Part shown: positions 10,313-22,600 of the stretch, piece by piece | How positions within the stretch are numbered: the first letter of the stretch is position 1 | Layout of the letters: each line of letters begins with the position of its first letter | From: Clitopilus passeckerianus | Taxonomy: Eukaryota; Basidiomycota; Agaricomycetes; Agaricales; Entolomataceae | Length of the DNA: 64,000 nucleotides | Assembly: GCA_944990035.1 (NCBI GenBank) | Contig: CALYLX010000009.1 | Coordinates: 62,001 to 126,000 of the forward strand | Direction: 5' to 3' | Made by a program: the position numbers and the translations under genes | The notes under the pieces: model-generated | What the model was told of the DNA's origin: nothing | What the model saw: only the letters and a program-made list of their open reading frames with translations | Databases searched by the model: none

Positions 10313-13300
10313 TTAGAGGAAGTCGATAGCTCGTTTTCTACCTCTTGGTCCAGTAGCAGGTACCTCGACCTCCATGGTGGTGCCTTCCTCCTTTTGAACA
10401 GCTACAGCGGGAAGATCCTTGACCGCGTCCGCAACAGGTTTTTCTACCCACATATCTTCATCCTCATCCCCAGGTTTAGATCCTCTGGGCTTATCCTTTT
10501 CTTTCCGTTTCTTCTTCTTCGGCCGCTCAGGCTTTAGCTGCAGTCCACCCCCGTCCTCATCCATCTCAAATGAGAGGACACCCTTGGTCTTCTCTTTCTT
10601 CTTCTTTTCCTTCTTCGCAAGCTTCTCGTGATCCTTCTCCTTCTCCTTTCCAACCCGAGGTATGAAGGTCGGTTTGAAGGTCGCCAAATCCACGACTTCG
10701 TTCCGTAAAGGAAGTGGTGGTGCTGCAGTGGACGGCCCAGCTATTGACTCCGTGACTGTCGCTGAGGGTCCGGGTTCTTCAATATCTTCTTTTTCTTCTT
10801 CATCATCGCTGGCGAAAATGGCCTTGAAGACGTCCATAGAGGGCCGTTCGTAAGTTAAGGTGTCCCTGCCTTGGTCTTCATCTTCTCCCAGCCCAACATT
10901 CGCGAGATCCTTCGGCCCTCCTCGCTTTGCCTCTGAGGCATCACCAGATGTTGAGTCTGTATGTGGAATCCCTGAGGTAGCCTCTTCAGACGTTCCGAGA
11001 CCAGCATCAAACTCGGTCTGGCCTTTCTGCCACGAAGTGGTGGAAGATGATGGCACTCCAGCATTTGTATCATCCGCTACGCTGACATCTGGGTCCTTGA
11101 CGCCGAATCTCTTGCACAACAGTTTCGCTGGAATCCATACTTTGGACTCGCGGGTGAGATGCCCATACATCCCCATCTTCGCAGCATACACCTTGGGATC
11201 CTCCTTCTCTGCAGCCGGTGCAGGCGCCCTTTTGTTCGGATCCAATGAATCCTCCCCATCTTCCGCTGACCCATGCCAAAGACCTTCTTGGGGCTTGTTC
11301 ATCTCGACGACACCGGCGCTCTGAAACCTCCCGGCCATTGCACCACTCATAGGCTTGAACAAGAGGGCAGCCTTGGCGTAGTCCTCGACTTCCTTTCGGA
11401 ACTCGTCCGTATTTTGGTTGGCCATAGGCTTGAGTTCCGGCTTGGAAGAACCACCGTCTACCGGTCCCAACTGCGATTCGAGATAAGTCTCGTAACGAGC
11501 TTGCTTGGCAGGATCCGCAGCGAAAGGTTTGAACCCACGAAGTGCAGCCTGGGCGACGTGGGGTTCGGTCCGAGGCATTGACCATGGCAAAGGATCGGGG
11601 AATACGGATGACTCCTCGTCTACGTGTGCCGTAGGTGGTGCTTTCGGTTGGCCAGCAGAAAGATTGGCCTTGATGTTTTCCAGCCTTTCCCGATCTTTCT
11701 TTGACATGAACTCGAATATTGATCGAGGGGCAGCCGGTAGAGGTGTCTCCCCTAGTAATTGACCTCTCTAAAATAAATGATGAGCGAGTGGAGAAGACGA
11801 ATAAATGGTTCCGTACCTCATCTGCAGACATTTTTGCATCCCAGCTTGTTTTTGCACCTTGTCCGGTCTGAGGAATATTCTCCTTGTTGCCACTTGGAGC
11901 CAAACCGGCCTTCTGTTCCCAGACTCTCTTTGGGTTAGGCAACCATCCCTTGGGGACCTCTGGTAATGGGAACCTGAAAAACGTAAATCAGTTGATTAAC
12001 CACAGGAGAAATAACCAACGGACCATCTATCCTCCATGACAGGTTTATTGGAAAGTGTGAACCCTTTCAGGACCGGCTGACCGTCTCTGAAGAATTGGGG
12101 GACTAAAGGGTTAGCGGTCGGTGGAGGCATCTGTCTCTTCGAGTTGTTAACGATACTGCAGTGTGGACATCGTGATACACATACTGCATTCCTGCCACCT
12201 CTCTTGACACCAAAGATGCCGTTGTCATCGTCGTCATGAGTAACATCATACGCTTCTCGTCGTCGGTGACCAGTATGGCCAGTTATTGGATCGTACACGT
12301 CCACGTCGTCCTCATCAGCATCATTGAGCGCTCCAAGTCCAAACCCAGCTATTCAAACAACGTCAGTAGTAGATCTACGAGGATAACAACCTAAATACCA
12401 GATATGCTGGGTCCCTTGGGTCCCGATTTCTTCCCTGATACACCCAAGCCGACACTTTCGTTGAGGCCCATTCCAGGGCTATAACCCAATCCCCAGGCAT
12501 TATCTTTCCTATCAAAAAGCATGACCTTCGTGTCCCGTCGAGGAAAAGTGTGCTTCTGAGCTTCGGGGTCTTCCTCGTCCTTTTCAGAACCCGGTACGCC
12601 AAGTTCAAAGTCCTGCATCTTCCGTTGTTTGTACGACATCCGAGGCCCTATGCCTTGACCAAGTCTCCACCCCATCTTCTTCAATATTCGGGCACCAGCC
12701 GAGTCGTTTGGAGAGGGAAGCATAGAGGCCTCTAGAGTCGCCGCAAGAGAGCTATGCAAGAAGAAGAGCATTGTCAGTTACAATCATAGGGACACAGAGG
12801 CGAGAATGGCGTACGCCGTCTCATTCTCCTCGACAGAAGGTTGTGTTCCACCAGTCAAATTCATTTCGTCAGCCGTGTCAACGATTGTCCGGCTGTCTTT
12901 GATGTCTTGCAAGTCCTCCTCGTCCATGAAGTCTTCAGGCCGAGCAGCCTTCTGCTTCGCTCTGTCTGAGCGGGAGGACACGAAGGTCGAAGGGGTCCAT
13001 CCTACATAACAAGTATTTCAGTAGGGTAACAACCTCTCCCGGTATATTACCAACCCTCTTTTGAGCCAACCGAGTTGAAATAACCAGCTGAGAAGCCCCC
13101 AGTGAAAGCACCATGTAACCGCCTCCTCCCTTTCTCATCCCGAACCTTGGAATCAATATTAGCAAGGCCAAAGAGTTATAGACGTTAAAAATAGTCACTT
13201 CTTGCTTCCACAATGGTACGAATTCGCCGGCATCTTTCTTCGACTTCTCTAGTGGTGGTAGAGGCGTCCCAATCTAGTTTGTTCAACCGTAAGCATCAGC

Positions 13301-13422
13301 ATGCGAATACCGGATCGAGGGCTGGCAATACCTACAAGACAGAAGTTCTCATTGGCCTTGCCGCCCGACAAATCCACCCCCATATCCTCTAATTTGCGTT
13401 TCAGCCGTTTACTTGAGCTCAT
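10313..13422 (-). CDS. GPATCH1: G-patch domain protein GPATCH1 (DUF1604 family), splicing factor
   Basis: Gene of about eight exons with short introns. The ATG at 13420-13422 begins [15 protein letters not shown]. The DUF1604 start follows ([48 protein letters not shown]). The G-patch is [17 protein letters not shown], followed by [13 protein letters not shown]. The C-terminal half has [17 protein letters not shown], typical of the family, and ends in Lys-rich tracts ([10 protein letters not shown]) that look like nuclear localisation signals. GPATCH1 homologues associate with the catalytic spliceosome and the G-patch recruits a DEAH helicase; this is family knowledge. It is a single-copy housekeeping gene between two oxidase loci. 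Exon boundaries were assigned by eye, so some may be off. Confidence 0.9.
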
Positions 13423-14331
13423 CGTGGGCGAAGAGGCAAAAGAGTAGCCGATTACGTAAAATCGCTGGCGCGCCCGACATACAGCGTTTCCTTTACTCTT
13501 TCAATGTTTCAAGTCACCGCACAATTTCTTGGGAATTGGTCGGTCCGTCAAAGGGATGTATACGTGGAACAGAACAGTAACTATTAACAAGTCTGACGAG
13601 GCCGCCTGTGGCAGCGAACGAACGAAGCAAATTCCTTCGCCAAATTACCAGCACTGGTGCAGGGCATGTCAAACGCAGCCTCTGCATCGAAGAAAGAGGA
13701 ACCTCTTATTGAGGTCGGAATAGCAAGGTTGCAGGAATATTCGAGAAGAGTTGACGATTCGGATTTGGTGTGCGTTTTCTCTGAACTTGAGGAGGGCTCC
13801 CTTCGTATTGAATTGAAGACTGGGGAAAATGCGATCCCTGTGTATATCGAGAAGTCTGCTCGCACTGCCGACTGGAGACAGATGGCATTCCAATACCATT
13901 CTTCCTGATTGACTCGCATTCACTTTGTTTGGCTAGGCCTTGCTCATAACCGTCGACCTTGCAGTCGCATATAGCGATATAAGACAATTGCAAGCTATAT
14001 TGGCCTACCCTCAGGAAGAGTCTTGGGGAAGACGCTGAAGACATTTTTCAGACCATCTCATCCGGCGCCACTTGACTTTCAGAAATTTCAACCCTTCTTG
14101 TGGGATGCTCTTGAACCCAGTTTGTGATCTAGCGTCGACTTCTCACGGCTTGGGGAAATACTTCAAGCTGGGACCCCTCAAATCGTCGTCTTTAATTCAG
14201 AGAATATGCTGATCAAGGGCATGTGGAATACAGTAAGGATACGATATCCTGCCGGTCCTATTTGGCTAAGCTGCGATTATGGATGGATGGTTGAAGAAAC
14301 CACATCCGAGTGACCCATTTCTGTACGTCCA
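13423..14331. other. Intergenic, with one weak small ORF
   Basis: A plus-strand ORF at 13657-13908 (about 83 residues from an MQGMSN start, ending FQYHSS) has a plausible soluble composition. No domain was recognised and no splice context is convincing. I see nothing else here. It could be an exon of an unrecognised gene or the shared 5' region of the two flanking minus-strand genes. Confidence 0.25.
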
Positions 14332-16483
14332 CTACGCACCCGCCCTTAGGTTCTCAGCAAAGAGCCTATCCTCTGGCTCCAGGTCATATTCAAAGGCCCG
14401 GACCGCCTCAGCTGAGCCTTTCATCGCCTGACGGAAGATATGCTCGTGATGAGTGGTCCTTGGTTTGATCGACACGCGGAAATTTTCCGGTCGTTGGACC
14501 AAGCCCTTGTCGAGAGACATTTAGTTCTTTGCGTTCGACAGATTAGAAGGAATTCACCTCTTTGGTGTGGTTGTCCAGGCTGATAGGAATCTTATTACCA
14601 GCTTCGTCCAATGCATTAGAGATAGTGAAGGACCAGACCAGATTCATCGTATTGATTCTCTGCAGAAACATTGGCTGGCGAAAAGACGACGAAGACTCAA
14701 ACACTGACCAACGAATTTTGAGCGAGATGAATGCCGACGCAATGGCGCTAATTTAAGAATTAGTTTCAATTTGAGGTGTGTTAATTGTGAACAATACTCA
14801 CCCTCCCGCTACCCCAGACGTAATCGATGTATTTTGCAAGGCTGGGATCTCTGATGAACCGCTCGGGATCAAAGGTATCGGGGTCCTTGAAGATGCTCGG
14901 GTCATGGAACAAACCCCCTTAGAGTGGCGTGAGTACTGGACGCAGTAGACAGAGATACATCTTAACTTACAAACATTCTGGAAGATAATAGTACCCTTGG
15001 GGAGAATGTAGTCGCGGTACCGAATGTCTTCTGAAGCTGCGTGAGGAACAGCCAGAGGTGCAACCGGGCGGAGTCGATGGGTCTTTTAGAAATGAACACT
15101 TTTATCCAATAGTTGGGCAACATTAAGACATCTACCTCATTAATGACTGCCTGAAGGAAAGGGAGGTTTTCGAAATCTCCGAGCTCGGGCATTCGCTCAC
15201 CCCCGACGACTCTATCCATTTCATCTTGTAGTTGACGTTGTATGTTGGGGAAAGCGGTAAGGAAGAGGATGAAGTTTTGCAAGAATATGGAACCGGTGTC
15301 TGCACCTGCCGTCATCATAATAAATCCGAATGGCCTAACCAGTCAATTGAATTGTACCATCCATAGAAATGATAGAAGGAAACTTACAAGACAGCAGCCT
15401 CGTCCAGCCCCCACTCTTCTGCCCGTTTATAAACCTCCTCCATGAAGCATTCATTGCCTATTCCCTTGTCTAGACGGTCCTTTACCATATCCAGCATCTC
15501 GCCAAGCACCTTCTTCTGCAGCACTTTTAATTCTCTGCATTTGATCTTCCACGTAGCCCACCGCTCTGGAATATATTCCAGGATAGGAAATATATCAATA
15601 GGTGGATGAGAAGTGGGAGCGTCTATGTAGGTAGTTTTCTCCAGCATGTCCCAGAATTTGACAAACATTGGAGTCGTCGAGTTGGGAGACCTCGCCCCGA
15701 ACATCACCGCCATGATCGTGGAGGTCGTGACTCGGCGGAGGTGCTCGTGAAGACGCTACATGACAACGCTGAGCTGTAACTCGAGGAATTGAAGCTAAGC
15801 AATGTCGCACCTCCGGCTCCTTGAAAAGATCATAAATGAGCTGAACACCTTCCGCTTGCTGAATGGAAAGATGGTGTTGACATGCTTGCTGCGAGACGAC
15901 TTGTTGTGCTGCACGTCGGAGAGATTTCCATCTGGGCGCTGGATTCCGTAATGTATCAGGAGTTATTCAAACCAAAGAGGATACACATACAGTATCTGCT
16001 TCTGTGACAAGTTCAAAACATGGATATGGTTGTAGAGGCGACGAAACTCACAGTCCTAAGTTGTTATTCTGCCCTTCAACATAGTCCCTGATGCGGATAG
16101 GGGGTCTGTCCGATGAAACTGCAGATTGCTTGTCCATTATATTCTGGATCGCTTCGAAGGACGTCAAAATCACGTAAGTCTGGCCTGCAAGCTTGAGACT
16201 ATAGATGCCCCCATATTCGAGCGCCCATTCCGTGAAGCTGATAGAGAGCAATTAATACAAAAGCATGAAAGGTGGGCCACTAGGACACCCACCGGAGATG
16301 AGGACTCGCTTTGGGTAACATCAACAAGTTACCGACGATTGGTCTGATGGGCGGACCAGGGGGCAGGAGAGGTCCCCTCTGACCATACCTAACTAAATAC
16401 AGCGCGGCCCAAATCAACGCACCAGCTGTCCCAGCTATTTGAAACTCTGAGGAAGAAAGGATGGATATCACGGACTCAAGCAT
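14332..16483 (-). CDS. Cytochrome P450 monooxygenase (fungal, class E)
   Basis: Complete multi-exon P450. Exon 1 gives an N-terminal membrane anchor followed by LLPPGPPIRPIVGN, the proline-rich hinge. The C-helix is WKSLR (WxxxR, about 15920-15945). The I-helix is TAGADTGS (about 15290-15318). Joining exons at an intron near 15070-15130 gives ETHR, the ExxR of the K-helix. FDPERF precedes the haem loop, which spans an intron at about 14752-14802: WGSGR plus RHCVG. This fits FxxGxRxCxG except that the first Phe is Trp. The protein ends ENLRAGA and stops at 14332. It likely sits in the ER membrane and needs a P450 reductase. The substrate is unknown. A related fragment lies at 24910-25135. Confidence 0.9.
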
Positions 16484-16966
16484 ATCAAAATCGAAAGGAG
16501 AGAGTAATTAAGGCCACGCCAGGCGCACAGAGCGATTGACCTTTACTTATATTCACTGTTGACAACCATCTCGTAAGGGGGAGGTTGGACCCTGAATGAC
16601 ATGGCTCAGAAATGAAGGTACGAACAAGGCTTGCAAGTGTGTGGGGGTGTTGTGTCGTTATGCGCACACTTTAGCGCAAATGAAAGGTCGTTGAACCGAA
16701 ATTTTTTTGGGAAATGAGAATCATTGGCACACGAACAATTGTGATGAACCGTCAATTGTCAAGAAACGCATCTATAGCCCTGCGGCGTAGGAAAGAGGAA
16801 AATTACGGAAAAATCTCCGACTTGAACCAGAAATGCTAAGATTCAAGAGTGAGGACTTTCTTGACGATGGGTGAACGGATCGATGGGAACCCAATTCATA
16901 TATCACGCTTCAAGCCTCATATTATCGGCATATGCCTTGTCGTCCGAACTGAGATCATATTCGAAG
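16484..16966. other. P450 upstream region
   Basis: No gene. It presumably holds the P450 promoter; no clear TATA box was identified. Confidence 0.4.
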
Positions 16967-17647
16967 TAGGTGTTGTCACGGCTCGGCTTGGCTCGGCTCG
17001 GCTAGCACCGGCTCCATCGAAAATACGGCTTGTGAGCCGAGCCAAGCCAAAAAAGTGGCTTCGGCTCGGCTCGGCTGGCTTGGTGGCTCGAGAAATGAAC
17101 TTCCAAATTTAGAAATACCAGTACAGTTTAATTTACACTACTGTCCTCAAGCTCACTATCGACGTCCTCAGCATCGCCTTCGTCATCAGAATCCTCCACA
17201 ACTTCGTCCAAATGATTTATGAATGCCGTTATATCTGAAGGAATTCTCCTTTCCTCTTTTCCGGCCATCTCTAGCTCATCAACCTCATCCTCCCGACTAG
17301 TGCCCTTCGTAAAGTTCAACGGATGTCCCTTCTTCATCGAAAACTTGAGCATTTGAAGGGCTTCCATGAGTTGAGGTTTGATACGGTTTCTCCAAGGGGT
17401 ATTTGTCTCCTTTCCGGAAGAGAAGACACACTCACAAGGTACAGCTGAGCCTTGAATAGGAAGAATGTCGGCGGCGAGCAGGAAAATGGTTGGATAACGA
17501 GACTGCCTTGCCTATTACAACCATGAGATAATGAAATTGATAGCAAGAAACCAAATCCACCTCCCAGAACTGAATGGACCCCATCTCAATGTCAGGATCA
17601 CCGAGATAGTCATTTATCTCAGCTTGCAAGCTTTGTGTCCAGGGTCG
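16967..17647 (-). mobile_element. hAT transposon, one terminal half
   Basis: Begins with a hAT-like terminus (TAGGTGTTGTCACGGCTCGG) followed by subterminal copies of GGCTCGGCT in both orientations (16979-17092). It then runs into the C-terminal coding part of a transposase on the minus strand. The element is cut off exactly where the gypsy LTR starts at 17648. The other half is not found on the far side of that gypsy copy. Confidence 0.75.
17128..17647 (-). pseudogene. hAT transposase, C-terminal dimerisation fragment
   Basis: The reverse-strand reading gives INDYLGDP, then after a roughly 49-nt intron YPTIFLLAADILPIQGSAVPCE, VFSSGKET and LMEALQMLKFSMKKG. It ends in an acidic tail and stops at 17128. 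This is the hAT family C-terminal dimerisation region; the order and the SAVPCE / FSS / LMEALQMLKF signatures are characteristic. The N-terminal BED finger and most of the RNase H-like catalytic domain are missing, removed at the junction with the gypsy LTR. It cannot encode an active transposase. Confidence 0.8.
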
Positions 17648-18132
17648 TGTTATGATTTTGCTTACATGTTTCTCCTTACATACCCCGGCCCGCATACCTA
17701 TGCACGATTACTCACATATGCTGCGCATCACTGCGCATTTTTCACCTTTTTCCATGCTTACTCTGCATCTCTCACGATCGTGAGAGACTTATACCTTATC
17801 TGACTCTTTCTGACTCACATCGAGTCATACTGACTCATGTACTTACTCATCATGCTGCGCATGACTCATTACTTATTCAGCATGCTGCGCATGCGCTATA
17901 TTTAGAACTACTAGATAGGTATATAAACCTGTACCATTTGGTCAAGGCTCCTCAGCTTGACCTAGGCAATCTACCTAACTGCTTAGTTCTCTACTTCGCC
18001 TTTAAGTCTCTTGCTTCGTCAATCTCACCAGGTCGTCAGTACAGCCGCAGCTGCTGACAAATCTCTGTCTTTGTTTATCAAAGACATTGAGCGTAAACAG
18101 TATTACCTAAGTTGTTAGGCTCTGCCTTAACA
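17648..18132 (+). repeat. 5' LTR of gypsy copy 1
   Basis: 485 bp. It contains a 20-bp perfect palindrome (17768-17787), TGACTCA sites at 17811, 17831 and 17862, CATGCTGCGCATG motifs, TATATAAA at 17920-17927 and the predicted transcript start at about 17952. Confidence 0.9.
17920..17963 (+). promoter_or_regulatory. LTR core promoter and predicted transcript start with self-priming sequence
   Basis: TATATAAA at 17920-17927 lies 32 nt upstream of CAGCTTGACCT (17953-17963). That sequence is exactly complementary to the segment just inside the LTR at 18135-18145. The distance suits RNA polymerase II initiation, so the transcript would begin at the self-complementary segment, as in Tf1. The same arrangement occurs at 33136-33179 in copy 2. 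Confidence 0.65.
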
Positions 18133-18134
18133 AA

Positions 18135-18145
18135 AGGTCAAGCTG
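18135..18145 (+). other. Primer-binding site, self-priming type
   Basis: AGGTCAAGCTG starts 2 nt after the LTR. It is the exact reverse complement of LTR positions 17953-17963. No tRNA 3'-end complement starting TGG is present here. Confidence 0.65.
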
Positions 18146-18730
18146 TTCAGAAGGCCCGCTCATTGTTAGCGCAGGCCCACCCCACGACAACACAGCAGAA
18201 GCACGCAACAGGCCGATTGCCGTTGCGGCTACCACTCAGTCACCACGGTCGTACACAGGGCAGACCACCCGCCACGAAATACCACTCTAGTAGAAGGAAC
18301 CAACAACGTCTACAAGTTCACCAACGGAAGCTACTGCGGTTTTAATCACAACAATAACCGCTGGTGCTACGCCTCTCTCTCCCTTGGCAAATTCACATTC
18401 ACCACCGTTGCTGTTGAAAACAGACACTTCCACGCTCTAGACTTCCCTACCTCTGAACGACCTCATAAGACCCCTGCTATTGTCCGAGCCCAACGAGAAC
18501 ACAACATTGAAGTAGATGAGGAGGAACAGCGACGCTTCGCACCATTACCCACAGCAATATCCAGGAACCCATCACTAGTCCCGTCTACCAGCGCTTCTGT
18601 CTTGCCCGAAGAGGAAGAAGAAGAACACCAAGTACAACAACAGCTAGAGGAGAGCCCCACAGCTGAGCCAGAGGAGCGCCCCAGTGCAGAAACAATTGAA
18701 CCAGAGACCGATTTCGATTTCAACTACGAA

Positions 18731-19660
18731 ATGTCACAAGACAACAACAACAAGAAGGACATTGGAGCCAAACCCCAAACGTTCTCCGGAGACCGATCCA
18801 AGACCAGAAAGTTCATTCAGGAACTTGAAGACTACCTCATCCTAAACAACCTCAACCAACTCGAAGATGACAAGAAGATTTGCATCGCCCTATCCTTCCT
18901 CAAAGAAGGAACTGCAGCAGCATGGGGATTAGAATTTCACGATAAATACTCAGCAGCTAAAAGAAAAGCCACCTACGCTGAATTTATCAGCCAATTCAAA
19001 GAAGCCTTTTCCCCTACCGACGACAAAGCTGCCGCACTTCTCCAACTCAAAGCCTTACGACAGGATGGGACAGCTGACGAATTTGTCACCGTCTTCAAGA
19101 ATATTCTTGCACGAACCGATCTCAGCGGTGACACTGCAAAGATCGGGATCTTCATGGAAGGACTTACTCCCAAACTCCGAGAGAAAATTCTCTTTTCCGA
19201 CTCCCCTCCTACCACATTCGATGATTAGGTCAAGAAAGCTGTCCAGTTTGACAACAACTGGCGACGTGCTAAGACAATCATGGGACATACCCGTATCATC
19301 AAGACATCTGATATGGTCAAAGGTGCTTACAAAACACCTACTGGAGCCCGAGACCCAATGGCTATGGATGTTGATTGTTTCACCACTGATCCACCCAAAC
19401 GCCGCCTCACCCAGGAGGAAAGAGAACATCACAAGAAGAACAACTTGTGCTACTATTGCTCCAAGAAAGGTCACACAATCCAACAATGTCTTCAAAGGAA
19501 GAATTTTGGAAAAACCTACCCTAGCAACAACGACAGCCGATTCCACAAGAAACCTGAGAAGGGAGCCGAGTTGATCAAATATGTCAGAGCAGTCCTAGCT
19601 GACATGCCCCAAGAAGAAGCCGCTGAATTCTACACCGAAGCAGAGGCTGAGGGTTTTTAA
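18731..19660 (+). pseudogene. gag of gypsy copy 1 (one in-frame stop)
   Basis: The first ATG in frame is at 18731 (MSQDNNN). The capsid-like retrotransposon gag region follows (PQTFSGDRSKTRKFIQELEDYL, TAAAWGLEFHDKY, LLQLKALRQDGTADEFV). A canonical zinc knuckle CX2CX4HX4C (CYYCSKKGHTIQQC) lies near the end. A TAG at 19226-19228 replaces a Trp codon kept in copy 2. The same frame stays open upstream from 18161 without any in-frame ATG, adding about 190 codons of possible N-terminal sequence. Gag terminates at TAA 19658-19660, directly after the frameshift heptamer. Confidence 0.85.
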
Positions 19661-19696
19661 AGAGGAAGACTGCAAAGCCGACGTTAGTACTTCCTC
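19651..19696 (+). promoter_or_regulatory. Predicted -1 ribosomal frameshift signal, gag/pol (copy 1)
   Basis: The heptamer G-GGT-TTT (19651-19657) sits in the gag frame just before the TAA. The -1 frame has TGA immediately upstream (19648-19650) and is then open into protease. After a 4-nt spacer, GAGGAAG-ACTG (19662-19672) can pair with TAGT-a-CTTCCTC (19685-19696), giving an 11-bp stem with one bulged A and a 12-nt loop. Confidence 0.65.
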
Positions 19697-22600
19697 GCCC
19701 GATTGATATTTCCAGTGTACTTGTAGCTACTGATTTTTATGCTGAATCTATGCGTATCCCAATCTCTCTACAAGACCCTCTAGATGGAAATACAACAATC
19801 GCCGGCACAAAAGCTCTCATTGACTCTGGAGCGCAAGGGTTATTTATCGACTCCGTCTTTGCCAAGACACATCACCTCCCGCTACTCCCACTTCGACAAC
19901 CGATTACAGCATGAAACGTTGATGGCACCCTGAACAAACAAGGAACTATTACCCACTTTACCTGGGTTATTGCCAAGATAGGGACAGCCATTATCAAGGA
20001 AAGATGTTTTGTCACTGGACTCGGGAAAGACCACCTGATTTTTGGATTACCCTGGCTAAAACGGGTGGATCCAATCATATCGTGGAGCGACGGCACCCTC
20101 GAAATCGATGAATCACGCATTACCCAATGACTGTCGCAAACATTGATGCGAGCAGTAGACATCAAGCGGATGAGAGCCATCCGAGAACAACTACTAGAGG
20201 AAAACACGCCACCTACCCCAGCACCTGATTGTTCCGAAGAGAATCCCGGAAAATCAGAAGGACTTAGCGACTATTTCCGAATAGTCGAAGACGGAGAAGA
20301 GATCAATGAAGACTTTCTCATCGCATACTGCCAGAACGAACCGGCAGTCGGAATATTCACCAAGGAGGAACCCCCACTTACACAGGAACACACAGAGGAT
20401 TACCTTGTGTACGGGCCAATCAGGCCAACTACCACGATACGACAGACGGTGGTAACACACCATCCAGCAACCAGACACCACACACAGCAGGTGTGGATAC
20501 ATGCGAAAACATCAATTTCGCAAGCTCTGGAACATAAACGAGAAGATAAGGAACCAAAGAAATCCCTTGACGAAATCATCCCCGACTATCTTCAAAACTA
20601 CAGAAAAGTCTTTGAGAAAGCAGCATCCGAACGATTCCCACCAAGCCGACCCTGGGATCATGCCATAGATCTGAAGACAGATTTCGTGCCAAAAGACTGC
20701 AAGGTCTATCCGCTCAGCCCCTTAGAGCAAGAAAAACTCGACGAGTTTCTCAAGGAAAATCTAGCCAAAGGATACATCCGAGAATCCAACTCCCCACAAG
20801 CATCTCCGTTCTTCTTCGTTGCAAAGAAAGACTCGGAAGCCCTAAGACCATGTCAGGATTACCGACGACTCAACGAAGGAACAATACCTAACGCTTACCC
20901 CTTACCGCTGGCTAGCGAACTCATCGATAAACTCAAAGGAGCAACTGTCTTCACCAAACTCGACATTCGATGGGGATATCACAACATCCGCATCAAAGAT
21001 GGTGACCAATGGAAAGCAGTGTTCAAGACCAACCGAGGGTTATTTGAACCAATGGTGATGTTCTTTGGACTAATGAACTCACCCGGTACCTTCCAAGCAA
21101 TGATGAACCACCTTTTCCGAGACATGATAGACGAAGGATGGGTCATCATCTACATGGACGACATCCTCATCTTCTCCAACGATCCAGAAAAACACCGAGA
21201 ACGCACACGCAGAGTCTTACAAAGACTACAAGACAACGATCTCTACCTCAAAGCAGAGAAATGCCAATTTGACACCACAAGCGTGGAATACCTCGGGTTC
21301 ATCATTGAACCAAACAAGATCTCCATGGACCCTGTCAAACTTGCAGGGATGCGCGACTGGCCTACGCCAACTACAGTAAAGGAAGTCTGATCATTCCTAG
21401 GATTTGGAAACTTTTACCGCAGGTTCATCAGAAAATATGCGGAAATTGCCAAACCACTGAACGAACTCACCAAGAAAGACAAGAAGTGGGAATGGACCAA
21501 TGAATGTCACAAAGCTTTCACTACCCTGAAAGACAAATTTCTGGAAGCGCCTGTGTTGCTGATGCCTGACCCCACGAAGCCATTTGTGGTGGAAAGCGAC
21601 ACCTCAAAACATGCAACAGGAGCAGTCCTACAACAACGTGACGCCAACGGATCATGGCACCCATGTGGTTTCATATCTAAATCGTTCTCGGAAACAGAAC
21701 GGAACTATGAAATCTACGACCGAGAACTTCTAGGCATTATCCGCGCATTAGAAACCTGGCGACACTACTTCCATGGATCCCAACATTCAGTTGTGATTCT
21801 ATCCGATCACAAAAACCTCACATACTTCCGAGAAGCCCGGAAGTTGAACCGACGACAAGCAAGATGGAATTTGATGCTATCCCAGTTTAACATCAAACTT
21901 GTACACACCCCTGGTGCAAAGATGATACAATCTGACGCACTATCTCGACGACCAGACCACATCCCAGGTGAAGACACCGACAACGAAGACATCATTCTCC
22001 TCCCCGACAAGCTCTTCCTTCGCTCAATTGACATTGAACTAAAGGACGAAATTGTACACAAGATGGTCAATGACAAACTGATTGTTGACGCCATTCGCAC
22101 CGCCAAAGAAGACGGACCCCCACCAATCCGATCAAACCTGGAAGACTGGAAATTTGACGATGGCATCTTGTACTACAAGGACAAGTGTGTGGTACCAGAT
22201 GACGAAGACCTCCGAAGGAAGATAGTCCAACGTTATCACGATCTACCCAGCGCAGGACACCCTGGACAATTTGGAACACTGGAAAAAGTCCGGAGGGACT
22301 ACTGGTGGCCAGGGATGTCAGTGTTCATCAAGAACTTTGTGCAGGGCTGTGCAATGTGCCAGCAAATGAAAATCAATCGCCACCCCACCGCTCCACCATT
22401 AATGCCCATCAAATCCGAAACCACTAGGCCATTTTCGCTAGTGACGTACGATTTTCACACGGATCTCCCAGAGAGTGATGGTTTCGATAGCATTATGGCC
22501 GTGGTCGACCATGGAGCTACGAAGGGGGCAATTTTCATCCCTTGCACAAAGAAAATCGACGCCACAGGAACTGCAAATGCCTACATTGACAACATTTACC

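Noticed and set aside
13657..13908. Small plus-strand ORF as a gene
   Set aside because: No domain, splice context or promoter evidence; kept only as a note in the intergenic entry.
17643..17647. GGTCG beside gypsy copy 1 as a target duplication
   Set aside because: The sequence after the 3' LTR is CCTCG; only three of five bases agree and the wider flanks are unrelated.
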